Below are positions 12,155-21,766 of a stretch of 64,000 nucleotides of DNA, one piece after another. The stretch spans positions 682,001 to 746,000 of the forward strand of contig NHNY01000002.1 of assembly GCA_002786065.1 (NCBI GenBank), given 5' to 3'. The stretch is from Microcyclospora pomicola (Eukaryota; Ascomycota; Dothideomycetes; Capnodiales). The translations under genes and the position numbers were made by a program. The notes beneath the pieces were generated by a model. That model saw only the letters and a program-made list of their open reading frames with translations, was not told where the DNA came from and did not search any database. Within the stretch, counting starts at the first letter, position 1. Every line of letters begins with the position of its first letter.

Positions 12155-14701
12155 CTATCTCTTCCAAGCGACGCCCATAGCTGGCACCACCTTCGCTTTG
12201 TTGCTCGTCGTCGCAGAGGCCTTGGGATGGGCGATGAAATGATGGCGCAGCGCATCGCTCGGGGTAATCCTACGGTTAGGGTCAAGTTGCAGACATCGGT
12301 CCATCAAGTCCACAAACGCCTCATGCTCCTTCTGCTCCGTCGCCGACAACCCCTGCACATTCCCACCCAAACGAGTCTTCAAATCTCTGCCTGCCGCCGC
12401 CGCTGACTTCATGCTTAACATACGATGTGAACTTACTTTGCCTGTGATCTTATCTCGTACTCTCGAGATGAAAACGCCTTCGTGGTCGTAATAATCGGCC
12501 ACGAGCTGCGACATTTTTAGCATGCGCATGGGGACTTTGCCCCGACATTCCTGGATCACGAGCAACATTTGGTTATTGTCAGCTCCCGAAAACAGGATCC
12601 GACCAGTGTAAAGCTCGAACAGTGTGCAGCCTATAGACCACATGTCAATAGCATACCCGATTTCCATTCCGAGGATAACCTCCGGCGCACGGTAAAATCG
12701 TGAGACGAGGTATGGTGTGATCTCTGCTTCGGTCACAGTCGTGGCAGTGCCAAGATCGCAGACTTTGAGCATACTCAATTTATCACTGATCAGTATGTTG
12801 TCCGGCTTGAGATCAGCATGGATGATCTCGCACTTCTTCATGTGTGCCAAGGCCAGGAACATTTGCTGGGCGTACGAACGAATGGCTTGTGGACTAATAC
12901 CAACATTTCGGCCAAACTTCTTCAACACCTCGCGTAGATCGGCATTCATGCTCTCAAAAACGAGACAGAGGTGAGCTTTGTGGACGAACGAGCGTTGCAA
13001 GCGGATGATATGTTTCTTGTCCTCGGCATCCTCAGCATTCAGCTTTTGCAGAATGTCCATCTCCTTTTGGCCAGCTTTGAGCATGGTGTCATTGTTGCAG
13101 GCAATCTTGATGGCAACCGCGTTGCCTGTCCTGGTGTCTTGAGCGCGGACGACTGTTGCGAATGTGCCCTTGCCGATCTGTTGCTGTACAGCGTAGCGGG
13201 AGTCGAGCAGTTCATTTAAGATGATGCGATAATGCCCATCCGGATAATCCCAGTTGTCAAGTAAGCTTTGGTCCAAAGTCTTGGCTTCTTTGGTATCGAC
13301 CATCTGTTTCGACACCGCATCTGTCGGTGCGAACATGTCATCCTCAATGTCTTCTGCAAACATGTCGAACTCGTCACTCTTCTTTGTGGAATCTGCCGCC
13401 TGAGCTTCTACCTCTGAGGCTAGAATCGGCGACGTCTGCGATTCCGGTATGGTGAGTTTCTTGTGGTCGGGCCTATCTTCTTGCAAGTCCATATTGGGGT
13501 CATAATCAGCTGCAGAAGGCCCGTCATCGGCTGTAGTATTGTCGCCTTGATGATGATGGTTTGCAAGGTCTCGGACGTCGTCAAAGGTGAAGAGTGCTGG
13601 TGAGTCTGGTGGAGAATCGCGATGTGGCGTCCCTGGTGAATCCGTGGTAGGTGGTGACCTATGCTCAGCTGGGGTGGCAGGTGCCGACAACGTGTTCTGT
13701 TCGAGCGCTTTGACAAGAAGATCAGGTTGAGCATTATGCTTAGCCCTCAACGCCTGACGGCGTTTCCGACGCTGCTCTATGAGCTCTTCTTCTGTCATGT
13801 TGTGCTGAGTCTGATCGTCCTCATGATTTTGGTCTAGCGTCTTGGTTGAGGCGTTACTGTTGAGAAATGCGTCCGCAGAGCTTGTCAAGGTGCGCGCAGA
13901 CTGCAATGATTCGCCGACTTGCATGTCGTTGTTGCTTAACTGCTTGCTCTGAGCATGGGCTGCACGTGCATCGTTGTTCAGGATCAATCCCTTGCGATCA
14001 GCCAATCCTGTGTTTTGGCTGCTTTCGGCCACAGAGCGCAGCTTACCCAGCCGCTTAGCTTTGTCGTGACGGAATGGCGAACGCGATCGACTGCGACGGC
14101 GGTAGGGTGATCGACTGCGTTGAAGGCCTCCGGCAGGGCTTGGCGACCGGCGACGGCGTTCACGTGTACGCTCACTGCGTGAATCGTCATCCCAATTCGA
14201 GCTGATGGGCCCGGCGAGGCTGTCATATAGCACTCGAGGCTCTCCAGCACGGGGTGCAGATGGGCCATACTCACGAAATATTTGCTCGCCCCTTGTGTTC
14301 TGACCTGCATGCTTAGAGTACACGTCGTTGTGCTTTCTCTTCTTGTCTGGACGCCAAGGGGAACGAGACCGCGACCTGGCTCTTAAGTTACGACTGTATG
14401 ATTTCGAGTCCTCCACTCCGTTCGCGGGGTATGGATCGCCATCCCTCAGATAACGTTCTTTCTCCTTCACTGGAAGTGAACCAACATCCACCGAACCTTC
14501 ACCATTCCGCCAATGATAGTACGGATCCCAAGATACGCGAGGACCAGATGGGTGCGGGAATCGAGATGAAGACTTCGGTCTGGCGAAGGGGTCAATATTG
14601 GTGGTTCTGTTGGACATCGTGGTCGTGCGAGCGGTTGCAACCTTCTCCTCGTCCACGCTGGGGATTTCCCCGTCGGATAGCGATGGCGAGCGCGAGCTCA
14701 T
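12155..14701 (-). CDS. prp4: Prp4 kinase (pre-mRNA splicing, DYRK-type)
   Basis: A single-exon protein of 848 aa. The first 250 residues or so are rich in Arg-Ser and Ser-Pro, as in PRP4/PRPF4B kinases that associate with spliceosomal proteins. A long acidic, low-complexity linker follows. The kinase domain is about residues 502-824: GKGTFATVV, AIK lysine 532, the Prp4-type catalytic loop HADLKPDN (628-635), DLG (649-651, in place of DFG) and YRAPE (670-674). Prp4 kinases phosphorylate U4/U6.U5 tri-snRNP proteins and activate the spliceosome in the nucleus. The start is the ATG giving MSSRSPS; the frame is open to 14803 but without an ATG. A GTAAGT near 12431-12436 resembles a donor, but no usable acceptor keeps the frame, and the segment aligns with the variable insert before DLKTRL. 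I therefore read it as coding. Confidence 0.92.
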   Translation of the reverse strand: MSSRSPSLSDGEIPSVDEEKVATARTTTMSNRTTNIDPFARPKSSSRFPHPSGPRVSWDPYYHWRNGEGSVDVGSLPVKEKERYLRDGDPYPANGVEDSKSYSRNLRARSRSRSPWRPDKKRKHNDVYSKHAGQNTRGEQIFREYGPSAPRAGEPRVLYDSLAGPISSNWDDDSRSERTRERRRRSPSPAGGLQRSRSPYRRRSRSRSPFRHDKAKRLGKLRSVAESSQNTGLADRKGLILNNDARAAHAQSKQLSNNDMQVGESLQSARTLTSSADAFLNSNASTKTLDQNHEDDQTQHNMTEEELIEQRRKRRQALRAKHNAQPDLLVKALEQNTLSAPATPAEHRSPPTTDSPGTPHRDSPPDSPALFTFDDVRDLANHHHQGDNTTADDGPSAADYDPNMDLQEDRPDHKKLTIPESQTSPILASEVEAQAADSTKKSDEFDMFAEDIEDDMFAPTDAVSKQMVDTKEAKTLDQSLLDNWDYPDGHYRIILNELLDSRYAVQQQIGKGTFATVVRAQDTRTGNAVAIKIACNNDTMLKAGQKEMDILQKLNAEDAEDKKHIIRLQRSFVHKAHLCLVFESMNADLREVLKKFGRNVGISPQAIRSYAQQMFLALAHMKKCEIIHADLKPDNILISDKLSMLKVCDLGTATTVTEAEITPYLVSRFYRAPEVILGMEIGYAIDMWSIGCTLFELYTGRILFSGADNNQMLLVIQECRGKVPMRMLKMSQLVADYYDHEGVFISRVRDKITGKVSSHRMLSMKSAAAAGRDLKTRLGGNVQGLSATEQKEHEAFVDLMDRCLQLDPNRRITPSDALRHHFIAHPKASATTSNKAKVVPAMGVAWKR

Positions 14702-15963
14702 AGCTACGGCTCGCTCGTACGGCGAGGTGATATTCTGCTCAGACGTTGAGGGTTGATGGGTCAGCAGTTGGTTCAATTGAGCTTCTTTTGGCCCAGCATG
14801 CAAAGAGTCCTCACAGGTCTATCTGTTGTCTGCAGGTAATACGCAAGGCCAGACGAGAAGGCGTTGCCAGGTACAGCAGTGAGGAGTAGATATGCTGGTC
14901 CTGCGCAGGTACAGTCCGTCAGGGTTCGTGAAGGTGAGGTGCGAGTGAAGTTCACATGGCCATGAGGTGTGAAGTTCACCTGGAAAGCCCTTCCGATGAG
15001 CATGGCGGGCATACATCACGTGACCAATGCGGGCCTCTAGGTTTCAAGTAGTTCTACAATAGCACATGTCTCCATTTGCGGCGATCTTGAACAACCTCAC
15101 CTCACCTCCACTCTCACTCTATATCATCACGAGCGCTGCTATTGACCGTGAAATTATCTCTGACATCGTGTCGTTAGGTCAAAATGATGAACCAGGACCA
15201 AGCCTGGTGAGGGCAAAACCGATCTGATCCTTTCGACTATGTAGGACGCCTAATGGTATCCTTAATCCTCATCACGGGCTTTCACGTGCGACGGGGATCA
15301 TCGCTGGACCAACGCATGGAGGAAACGATTTCTCGCTCTCCAGTCGTAAGAGGCGGGCGTAAGGTGGCATGCGTGGGAGGCCTTCTTTGACCTCATCCGC
15401 TCCTCTATTCTCGCCGATCATTCTCACCCCACGGGCTGATCCAGTGAAATCCATCCAATGCTATCTCCTCTCCCACATGCTACTGTTGATCGTATTCCTG
15501 CGTCAGCACCGATTTACCATCAGCACCAGGATCTAGGGTATGATCGACAACGGGCTGAAATCAGAGTCGGCTATTCGTCGAGTCTCGCGTGTTTCATGTC
15601 TTCGGATACCGACCATGACGGTACCGGTGGTTTTGCAGCCAGCATTTTGCAACATCAGTATCCCACAGTACACTGGTCTTATAGCGACTGTGCATATCAT
15701 TGGAGGAATAGAGGATGTCTGCTATCTCACTGGTGAGAAACGTGCTTGCAAGGTGAGACATTGAGATATCCCTCGTCCTACGATCCCGCAATCCCGTCTC
15801 TTTGGTTAGCAAAATATGATAAAGGCAACTCAGATGCGCTGCTTCTCCGTGATTCTGAGCATTCCATCCAGCGCACCCCATCTCGTCTATACAAAAGTGG
15901 ATCTGTGATCCCCGTTCACTCATTTACCGGTACATCTCGACGACGAGGCTCCAAATTCCAGAC
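14702..15963. other. Divergent intergenic, prp4 to peptide precursor
   Basis: About 1.26 kb of upstream DNA shared by two divergent genes. No gene is seen. GTGAAGTTCAC-like words occur twice between about 14947 and 14985. The right end carries the promoter of the secreted precursor. Confidence 0.6.
15888..15895 (+). promoter_or_regulatory. Possible TATA box of peptide precursor
   Basis: TATACAAA lies 69 bp before the final base preceding the ATG at 15964. Position and sequence are suitable for a TATA element, but many fungal promoters lack one. Weak evidence. Confidence 0.3.
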
Positions 15964-16635
15964 ATGCATACCTTTGTTCTCCTCTCAGCCCTTGCGGCTC
16001 TTGGTGCAGCTGCGCCCATTGTGCCTTCCAGTGGCTACCCAGCTCCCACTGGGCTCCCATTCGGCGCTGGAATTCCAATCCCTACCGGATCTCTCGGCCC
16101 TACAGCCGGCCCTCCAGGCCCGACTGGACTGCCGCTGAAGCGCGATATTCCTTTCCCAACTGGCTTCGCTGGCGAGAAGCGCGACGTACCATTCCCAACT
16201 GGCTTCCCATCGGGAACTGGCATCGAGAAGCGCGACGCCCCATTCCCGACCGGCTTCTCATTGCCAAGTGGGTTCGAGAAGCGGGATGCCTCCTTCCCAA
16301 CTGGCTTCCCAACTGGCTTCCCGCTGGCAACTGGCATCGAGAAGCGCGACATTCCATTCCCGACCGGCTTCCCACAGCCAACTGGCTTTGCTGCAGAGAA
16401 GCGTGATTTCTCCTTCCCATCATCTGGCTTCCCACTGCCAACTGGCTTTGCCGGAGAGAAGCGCGACTTCTCCTTCCCATCATCAGGATACCCTGTGCCG
16501 ACCGGCTTCCTTGCAGCTCGCGACACGGCCACCGGCACCATCGCTGCCCGCCAAGTCCCGGTACCAACTGGCACCATCCCATCCGGTGTGTTCCCTCGCG
16601 AGAACATGCCCCGCCCCACCGCGACCGGCTACTAG
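15964..16635 (+). CDS. Secreted Kex2-processed repeat peptide precursor
   Basis: A 223-aa single-exon protein. Residues 1-17 form a clear signal peptide (hydrophobic, ending AAA before Pro). The rest is repeats around the core FPTGF, separated by seven Lys-Arg pairs (59-60, 72-73, 89-90, 106-107, 127-128, 146-147, 166-167), usually preceded by Glu and always followed by Asp. Cleavage by a Kex2-type protease would release six bounded peptides of 11, 15, 15, 19, 17 and 18 residues starting D-I/V/A/F, plus a C-terminal piece. It has no cysteines, so it is not a classical effector, and no W-C-rich alpha-pheromone motif. The layout fits fungal kexin-processed repeat proteins, including repellent-type peptides and precursors of dikaritin-like RiPPs. 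Phe predominates over Tyr, and no UstY-like (DUF3328) gene lies in the window, so RiPP status is open. Mature product and function are unknown. Confidence 0.85.
   Translation: MHTFVLLSALAALGAAAPIVPSSGYPAPTGLPFGAGIPIPTGSLGPTAGPPGPTGLPLKRDIPFPTGFAGEKRDVPFPTGFPSGTGIEKRDAPFPTGFSLPSGFEKRDASFPTGFPTGFPLATGIEKRDIPFPTGFPQPTGFAAEKRDFSFPSSGFPLPTGFAGEKRDFSFPSSGYPVPTGFLAARDTATGTIAARQVPVPTGTIPSGVFPRENMPRPTATGY
16138..16467 (+). repeat. KR-delimited tandem repeats in precursor
   Basis: About six and a half imperfect coding repeats of 13-21 codons, each with the form KR-D-x-P/S-FP-...-G-F/I-...-E. Copies differ in core length, with one internal FPTG duplication around residues 111-119, suggesting expansion by unequal crossing-over and ongoing variation. 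Confidence 0.85.
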
Positions 16636-17707
16636 ACGATAACACCATGAACAACGGCACTGCATGACCTTGGCGTACTGGCGACTTATGACAAACACAC
16701 CCCGGCAGATCCTTACACACCAATCACACAACACGGCGGAGATGGCAGGGCTATCTGCTTTTAGACATAGAGGATACATTTCATTCGGCCTTATAGATTT
16801 TCCTTCTCGTTGTTCATTCCCCTTTTTCCGAGGAGCATTGGCCTGGTCTGTCTGCCGTCACTGGGTAGCGTGGGGTAGGCACGTTATGGCAACGGGATCC
16901 GAGACCTCATGATAGAATAGAAGGATAGATGTCATATCACCAGGTTGTTTCTGCAATTACCTTCCCATTTCATACAATCGTTATAGTGATTACACTGTTG
17001 TGAAAGTATGTAAGTCAGCGCTGGTCCGTACCTTAGTCTCATGCCTGAGGTCACAGATACAAAAAGTCACATGCAAGTGGAGCTCGTCCACGTACAATAT
17101 AAGGTATCCATGCTCTGGACTTCAACTGCGCTTGGACATAAGACAATATCTAAATAGACGGAGCGCTCCGATGGAGACGGGAGACAGCTAGACATCGTCG
17201 TCGTCGCTCTTTGCGCAAGCATAGGGCATTTTCACAATACACTCTGCGAACAGAACAGCTGAGATGCTCATTCAGAAGTACATTCAAATTTCTTCAATGG
17301 GCTATTTGGGAAATCTCATCAAGGAGACCTGAACCTGTCTATACGATAAGGTAGGAGAGGTATGATACATGATTCTGCCTCAAGATAATCAACTGTCCGA
17401 ACCAGGACATCGCTGGATGATTTCATCGGGTGTGTGTTTGCCACACCCAGAACGCCAATGCAATTTCCATCTTTTCCTGTGTCCCTGTCCGTGGGCCAAG
17501 ATAGCTCTTTCGCTACCCTGAAGAAATTGCCAGTTACCGTCAGAAGCCAAGTGGCCAAGGTGCGCTCATGAGGTGGTCAAGTGAAGATGCCCAAAGCTTA
17601 AGGTCGTTGAAAGATCGTAGAAGCTTTTGACGGCTGGTGCTGGACGAAGTGAGGCTGCGTCAAAGGCATGCTCAAAATCTCTGCCTCCGCATGTGCACAC
17701 CGATAGC
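16636..17707. other. Intergenic between convergent genes
   Basis: About 1.07 kb between the stops of the peptide precursor and the minus-strand proline-rich protein gene. It is AT-richer than the flanks and should hold both 3' UTRs. No gene is supported. Confidence 0.6.
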
Positions 17708-19104
17708 TCAGGCGGGACTTCCAACCATCTCACTTCTGCTCCTCTTACCGCTCGTACTGGCTTCGTCAGGTGCGTCGCCAGCTCGCTTGCGGCCGCTCTT
17801 AGTGCGCTGCCAGGAATCGAACGGGTTGCTGCTCTTCTTTGGGAAGGTCTCCTCCATCGTCTCGGACTGCGGTGAACCGTTGTACATGGGCGTTGCATGC
17901 ATCGAGGGTTTCTTGAAGGTTGATCTCTTGGTGCGATTGGTGGGAGGAGGTGTAAGGTGCTCATCGGTGGCAACACCAGCGGCGTCTTGCTTGAGCTCGA
18001 TAGACGAAGTGGCGTTAGGCATCTCGATATCGGTCACAGCTTCCTCGTCGACTTCATCGGCGGCTAGCCTTCGCTGCTCAAGCTGCTCTTCTGACGGGAA
18101 CAACAAACGCGGCTTCACCGTGCTGCGTGTGAGCGGACGTTGTGCAGTCACCCCAGCTTTACGCTTGAGGCTTCGTTGGCCAAGCTCGGAACCTGAGGAA
18201 GATGCATCGACCTCGTTTGCGTCTCCGAAACGACGAAAGATCTTCTTGCCACGGCTGAGATGAAGTCAGTCACGGTCGCAATACTGTTTGGAGATTAGAA
18301 TACTCACAACACGTAAGTGACACCTTCATCGTTGCGGACGTCCCTGTCCATGCTTGCGTCTTCTCCAACAAGTGCTTGGCTGCGCCTGTTGCTCCTGCGT
18401 TGGGAGGCTCCGCCACTCTGCTTTCTGCCAACAAATGGATTGTCTGGTCCGTCATCGACGACTGGCACACGAGCATTTGCATCGGTGAAAATTTCGATCC
18501 CGTCATCGTGCTTGTCGAGGTCTTCGTCGTAGAGCTCGAAACCACCCCTCGACGAACGTGCAGCCTGCTTCTTCAACTTACGAGGCGTGGGCATCACATC
18601 GTTAAGATTGCCAGGTTGGAAGGTCACAATACGTCCCGAGGCAGCCATGGGACGAGCGTGCTTTCTAGGTGTCTTGGACGGTGTAGGCAGCATATTGACC
18701 AGATCGGCTGCTGATGCAGTTGCTGAAGTAGAAGCTTGACCTGGATCGGCGAACACGGTGCTGGACGGGGTCGCTCGTTGATTGTGAATGTGAACTTGCC
18801 TCGACAGCTGCCGCGGAGACAATCGGCGATGCACCGGTGACGCGGGCGAAGACGGTGGTGAAGACAATTGTGTAGGTGTGCGCACAAAGCGGGCTTTTCT
18901 AGCACTAGGCGGTGGTGGGGTGGTCAGGTCTCGCTGCGCATCCGCTCTGGGAGACCGATCGCTGTTGAAGGAGCTGTAGGGGTTGCTATGTGCGGAAGAG
19001 CGCGTGGAGCGGCGATATGGCTCGTAGTTGTCGTGCTGAGGACCAAATCGTGGTGTGGGCGGGGTGCAAGCGCGGAGCGAGCGAGGGGGCGGCGTGGAAG
19101 CCAT
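17708..19104 (-). CDS. Uncharacterised Ser/Pro-rich protein, YVFRGKK motif
   Basis: Two exons (19104-18308 and 18254-17708) with a 53-nt intron (GTGAGT...CTCAG) encode about 447 aa. I do not recognise a named family with certainty. The N-terminal half is rich in TPP/SPP sites, suggesting proline-directed kinase targets. It has LPTPSKTPRK (139-148) and a second MPTPRK (171-176), an acidic region, DNPF (221-224) and then YVFRGKKIFRRF, formed across the splice. The rest is basic and Ser/Thr-rich with a nuclear-localisation look (SGKRSR near the end). The TP-rich motifs recall the Whi5/Nrm1 G1/S repressors, but this is a weak resemblance. The gene is divergent from duo1 across 537 bp. The ATG at 19104 gives MASTPPPRS. 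Confidence 0.75.
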
Positions 19105-19641
19105 GGCGGATCGTGAGTTGGCTATAGCCGAGACAATGGGGTGTTGCTGCTATTGTCGTGTCGATTCGACCCTGATCTCTGTATCTTATCCCCCCAATCT
19201 GCTGAAAGCTGCTGGAATGCGCCGGCTTCGCTGGTATGGCGGCGGTGAGTCTGAGCGCGCCGAAATGATCGTATATGTTTCAACAATGGCACCTAGAGCT
19301 GCAGGGTGATATCGGCGAACGTGAGATGATGCGCAATAATTGTTGCCGGGTGATGTCGAGAATGGCTAAGGGAGGAAGAGAAGTCCCAGCAAGGTGTGAC
19401 GCCGTTGGAAGTGGAATTCGCTGGGCTGGGCTGGACATCATCGCGCACTGTCCCCCTGCCCACCCTGAAACTCTACCGCCTCGCGTCTCACGCAGGGTGA
19501 TAACGCATCAACAAGTCACGTCACTGTGCGCCCTACATCAACAAACACGGCCTCCGGGTTGCGGCCACCGCGATTAGAGAGTCGATTGACACGTTCGAAC
19601 GCGAAAAGATCTCGGGATATCCCTGTTGGCGGTCGTGCGCG
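19105..19641. promoter_or_regulatory. Bidirectional promoter region with duo1
   Basis: 537 bp separate the divergent starts of the Ser/Pro-rich protein and duo1. No other gene fits. Shared cell-cycle control is possible, but I found no convincing paired binding sites. Confidence 0.5.
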
Positions 19642-20337
19642 ATGTCCAAACCGACGGGCACCCCAGACATTACGAAATTGCGCTTAGAGGACGACGTTGA
19701 CGATCTTTTCGCCTCGCCTGACAGCCGCAGCGCAGCACAGAAACACACATCGTCTGCGCAGACATCTTCGGCGCAGAAGCAGAGTCAGAAGAGCGAGGCG
19801 GAAACCCGCGATGCCCAGCTGCGGGCGGAATTGGAGCGCATCCGCGAGATCAACCGAGTGATCGAGGGGGTGACTGCATCGTTGACCAAGGCAAAAGACA
19901 ACATGGCAACGGTCAACCGGACGGTGGATAACGCAAGCACCTTACTGGCGACGTGGACGCGGATCTTGAGTCAGACGGAACATAATCAGCGGCTGATCCT
20001 GAACCCGGCGTGGAAAGGCGCTACACAGGATCTGGAGGATGCGGAGGGCGAGGAGCTCAGACGGCAGCATGAAATGGAGAGGAGAGCGGTGGAAGAGGTG
20101 AGGCGACGAGAAGAAGCGCAGAGGAAGCTTGAGGAGGAAGAGAGACGGAAAGCTCTCGCGCCGAGTGTCAGCGGGACGAGGGGGAGGGCAAGAGGCACAA
20201 GAGGGTCGTCGACGAGTAGTCGAGGCTATGTCAGTGTTGGTGGGCAACGAGGGCGAGGGTCGACGACAAGTACGAGGGGTGGACTTGGAGTCGGTCGGAG
20301 TAGTTCGGTAAGAGGACGAGGTCGTGGCATAAGTTAA
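19642..20337 (+). CDS. duo1: DASH complex subunit Duo1
   Basis: A 231-aa single-exon protein. Residues 50-135 or so match Duo1: an ELERIREINRVIEGV helix, then TKAKDNMATVNRTVDNASTL and the hallmark WTRILSQTEHNQRLIL, followed by NPAWKGATQD. A charged coiled-coil segment (about 140-175, Glu/Arg-rich) and an Arg-Gly-Ser-rich tail complete it. Duo1 is part of the fungal DASH/Dam1 ring, which couples kinetochores to spindle microtubules. The ATG at 19642 is the first in frame. The basic RG tail is plausible for microtubule contact, which is inference. Confidence 0.95.
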   Translation: MSKPTGTPDITKLRLEDDVDDLFASPDSRSAAQKHTSSAQTSSAQKQSQKSEAETRDAQLRAELERIREINRVIEGVTASLTKAKDNMATVNRTVDNASTLLATWTRILSQTEHNQRLILNPAWKGATQDLEDAEGEELRRQHEMERRAVEEVRRREEAQRKLEEEERRKALAPSVSGTRGRARGTRGSSTSSRGYVSVGGQRGRGSTTSTRGGLGVGRSSSVRGRGRGIS

Positions 20338-20473
20338 AGTGAGTGGCTTTGGGGATGAACGAGGTGATTATTGATTATGGCCAGAACAAGATACCCATGA
20401 AGTAAGCAGCCTGTCACTACGAATGCATTGACACCGCGATGAGCATACAGACTCGTCTTCGGGCTTGGCACTC

Positions 20474-20506
20474 GGGTCGTGCTCGTGCGATGCACGAGCA
20501 CGACCC
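20474..20506. repeat. Perfect 15-bp hairpin, 3-nt loop
   Basis: GGGTCGTGCTCGTGC, then GAT, then its exact reverse complement. It lies between the convergent ends of duo1 (stop 20337) and the small gene (stop 20637), so it would sit in one or both 3' UTRs or just beyond them. The arms are GC-rich, giving a very stable stem. Role unknown; transcript end formation or mRNA stability is possible. Confidence 0.75.
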
Positions 20507-20636
20507 TCACATCATCACGTGCTATGGCTCGCACGGCTGTGGGCTTTGCATGGTCCATCTCGTATCATTGCATCTATACACCATATCCACCACCGATAGC
20601 CACTATCTCGTGGACCCCACCTCTGTTCCGCAAGCT

Positions 20637-20843
20637 CTAGTTCTTGGAAGTCTTCTCCTTTGCGGCGTCCTCGAGCGGGCCCTTGGGGTTGCTCTCCAGG
20701 TTCTTCAGCGTCTCCTTGCTGGCATCGGCAGCGCCTTCAGACGGTGCGCCGCCCTGGTCGTTTGGCTTGGCCGGGGCATCCTGCTGGGCAGAGGTCTGGC
20801 GCTCGGGCTCAGGGGATTGACGGCCTTGGTTGGGTGCGGACAT
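20637..20843 (-). CDS. Small conserved hydrophilic protein (68 aa)
   Basis: 68 residues, highly charged, rich in Pro, Gln, Ala and Lys, with no membrane segment or signal peptide. It starts MSAPNQGRQSPEPERQ and ends with the segment NPKGPLEDAAKEKTSKN. This arrangement resembles a short conserved ascomycete protein family of unknown function, so the call rests on family resemblance rather than a domain. It is probably disordered. The ATG at 20843 fits; the stop lies 299 bp from that of duo1, convergent. Confidence 0.7.
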   Translation of the reverse strand: MSAPNQGRQSPEPERQTSAQQDAPAKPNDQGGAPSEGAADASKETLKNLESNPKGPLEDAAKEKTSKN

Positions 20844-21766
20844 GATGGCGGTTCTTCTAGAGGGATCTTGTCAGGAGGATGAACGTCTTGAAGGCGTTTC
20901 CACTGGATAGAAGGCCCAGGGAAACGTACTAGATGTGAAGAAGTCGGAGTGAGGTATGCCTGATCGATTCGTTTCTGAGTTGCTGGAGTGCGATGGTTAG
21001 TCTGAGATAGTCCTGACTATGTCCGTGCAGTCCACAATGGAACAATCTCACGACACACCTTATCAGGAACGACTTACTTATGATGAATTCGTTGTTGTCC
21101 GATAGAATCGCGTGACAATGTTGTGAGGTCGACGAGAGCGAGGGGCAGCAATCGGAAGAATGAGAGATGATGGTGGGGCTGTTGTCGACGTCAGTGCGAA
21201 CATCATTCCTGTCTGTTGAGAGAGTTGCTCCACGCCCACGCCCACGCTCACCACTCCACCTCACCTCACTTCACATACATCATGCAGGCGACTTTGTTTA
21301 TCATCATTATGTGTCATGCTCGCCTGATCTGCGCGGATATCTCGGGCAGGGGTGTGGAAGGAGTGTTTCTCCTGCCGACCCTTCTTCATTGTGAGATCAT
21401 GATTAGCGTTGTCTGTCTTTTGCGGACGATTACAATATTTGATGAGTCTGATGTATAGTCGTTCTTTCATTGTGTAGATGCTCATGAAGCTACGTGAAAT
21501 TCCAAGATGATTATATGGTTGCCAATGTCGAAGACCTCTGAGAGTGTGAAGACAGCAAGACCTCAGTAGCATATGTTTGAGATCTGTGTTTGGCTGTCAC
21601 GACCACAAAGACATAGAAAGGGTGGTATAGCCTTTTGAGCTCTGATTGTCATTCAAAATGTGAACCTTATATTGGGTCTTTAGTCGTCAGTTCGTGAAAT
21701 CATATCATGTGGCCGTTTTCGATCTGTAGCCCATGGACGCAATGGTGGCCTTACACAGCACAGACA
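20844..21766. other. Intergenic, small gene to ferric reductase
   Basis: 923 bp, tandem-oriented on the minus strand: the leader of the 68-aa gene on the left and the 3' flank of the reductase on the right. Short open frames here have no recognisable content. Confidence 0.55.

Noticed and set aside
12395-12436. Apparent GTAAGT intron in prp4
   Set aside because: No acceptor keeps the frame at normal intron length, and the segment fits the variable insert before DLKTRL.
14702-14803. Upstream extension of the prp4 frame
   Set aside because: Contains no ATG; only a TTG opens it.
16035-16619. 194-aa minus-strand open frame
   Set aside because: Antisense of the tandem repeats; periodic sequence stays open by chance.
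17566-17976. 136-aa minus-strand frame
   Set aside because: Overlaps the second exon of the Ser/Pro-rich gene in another frame.
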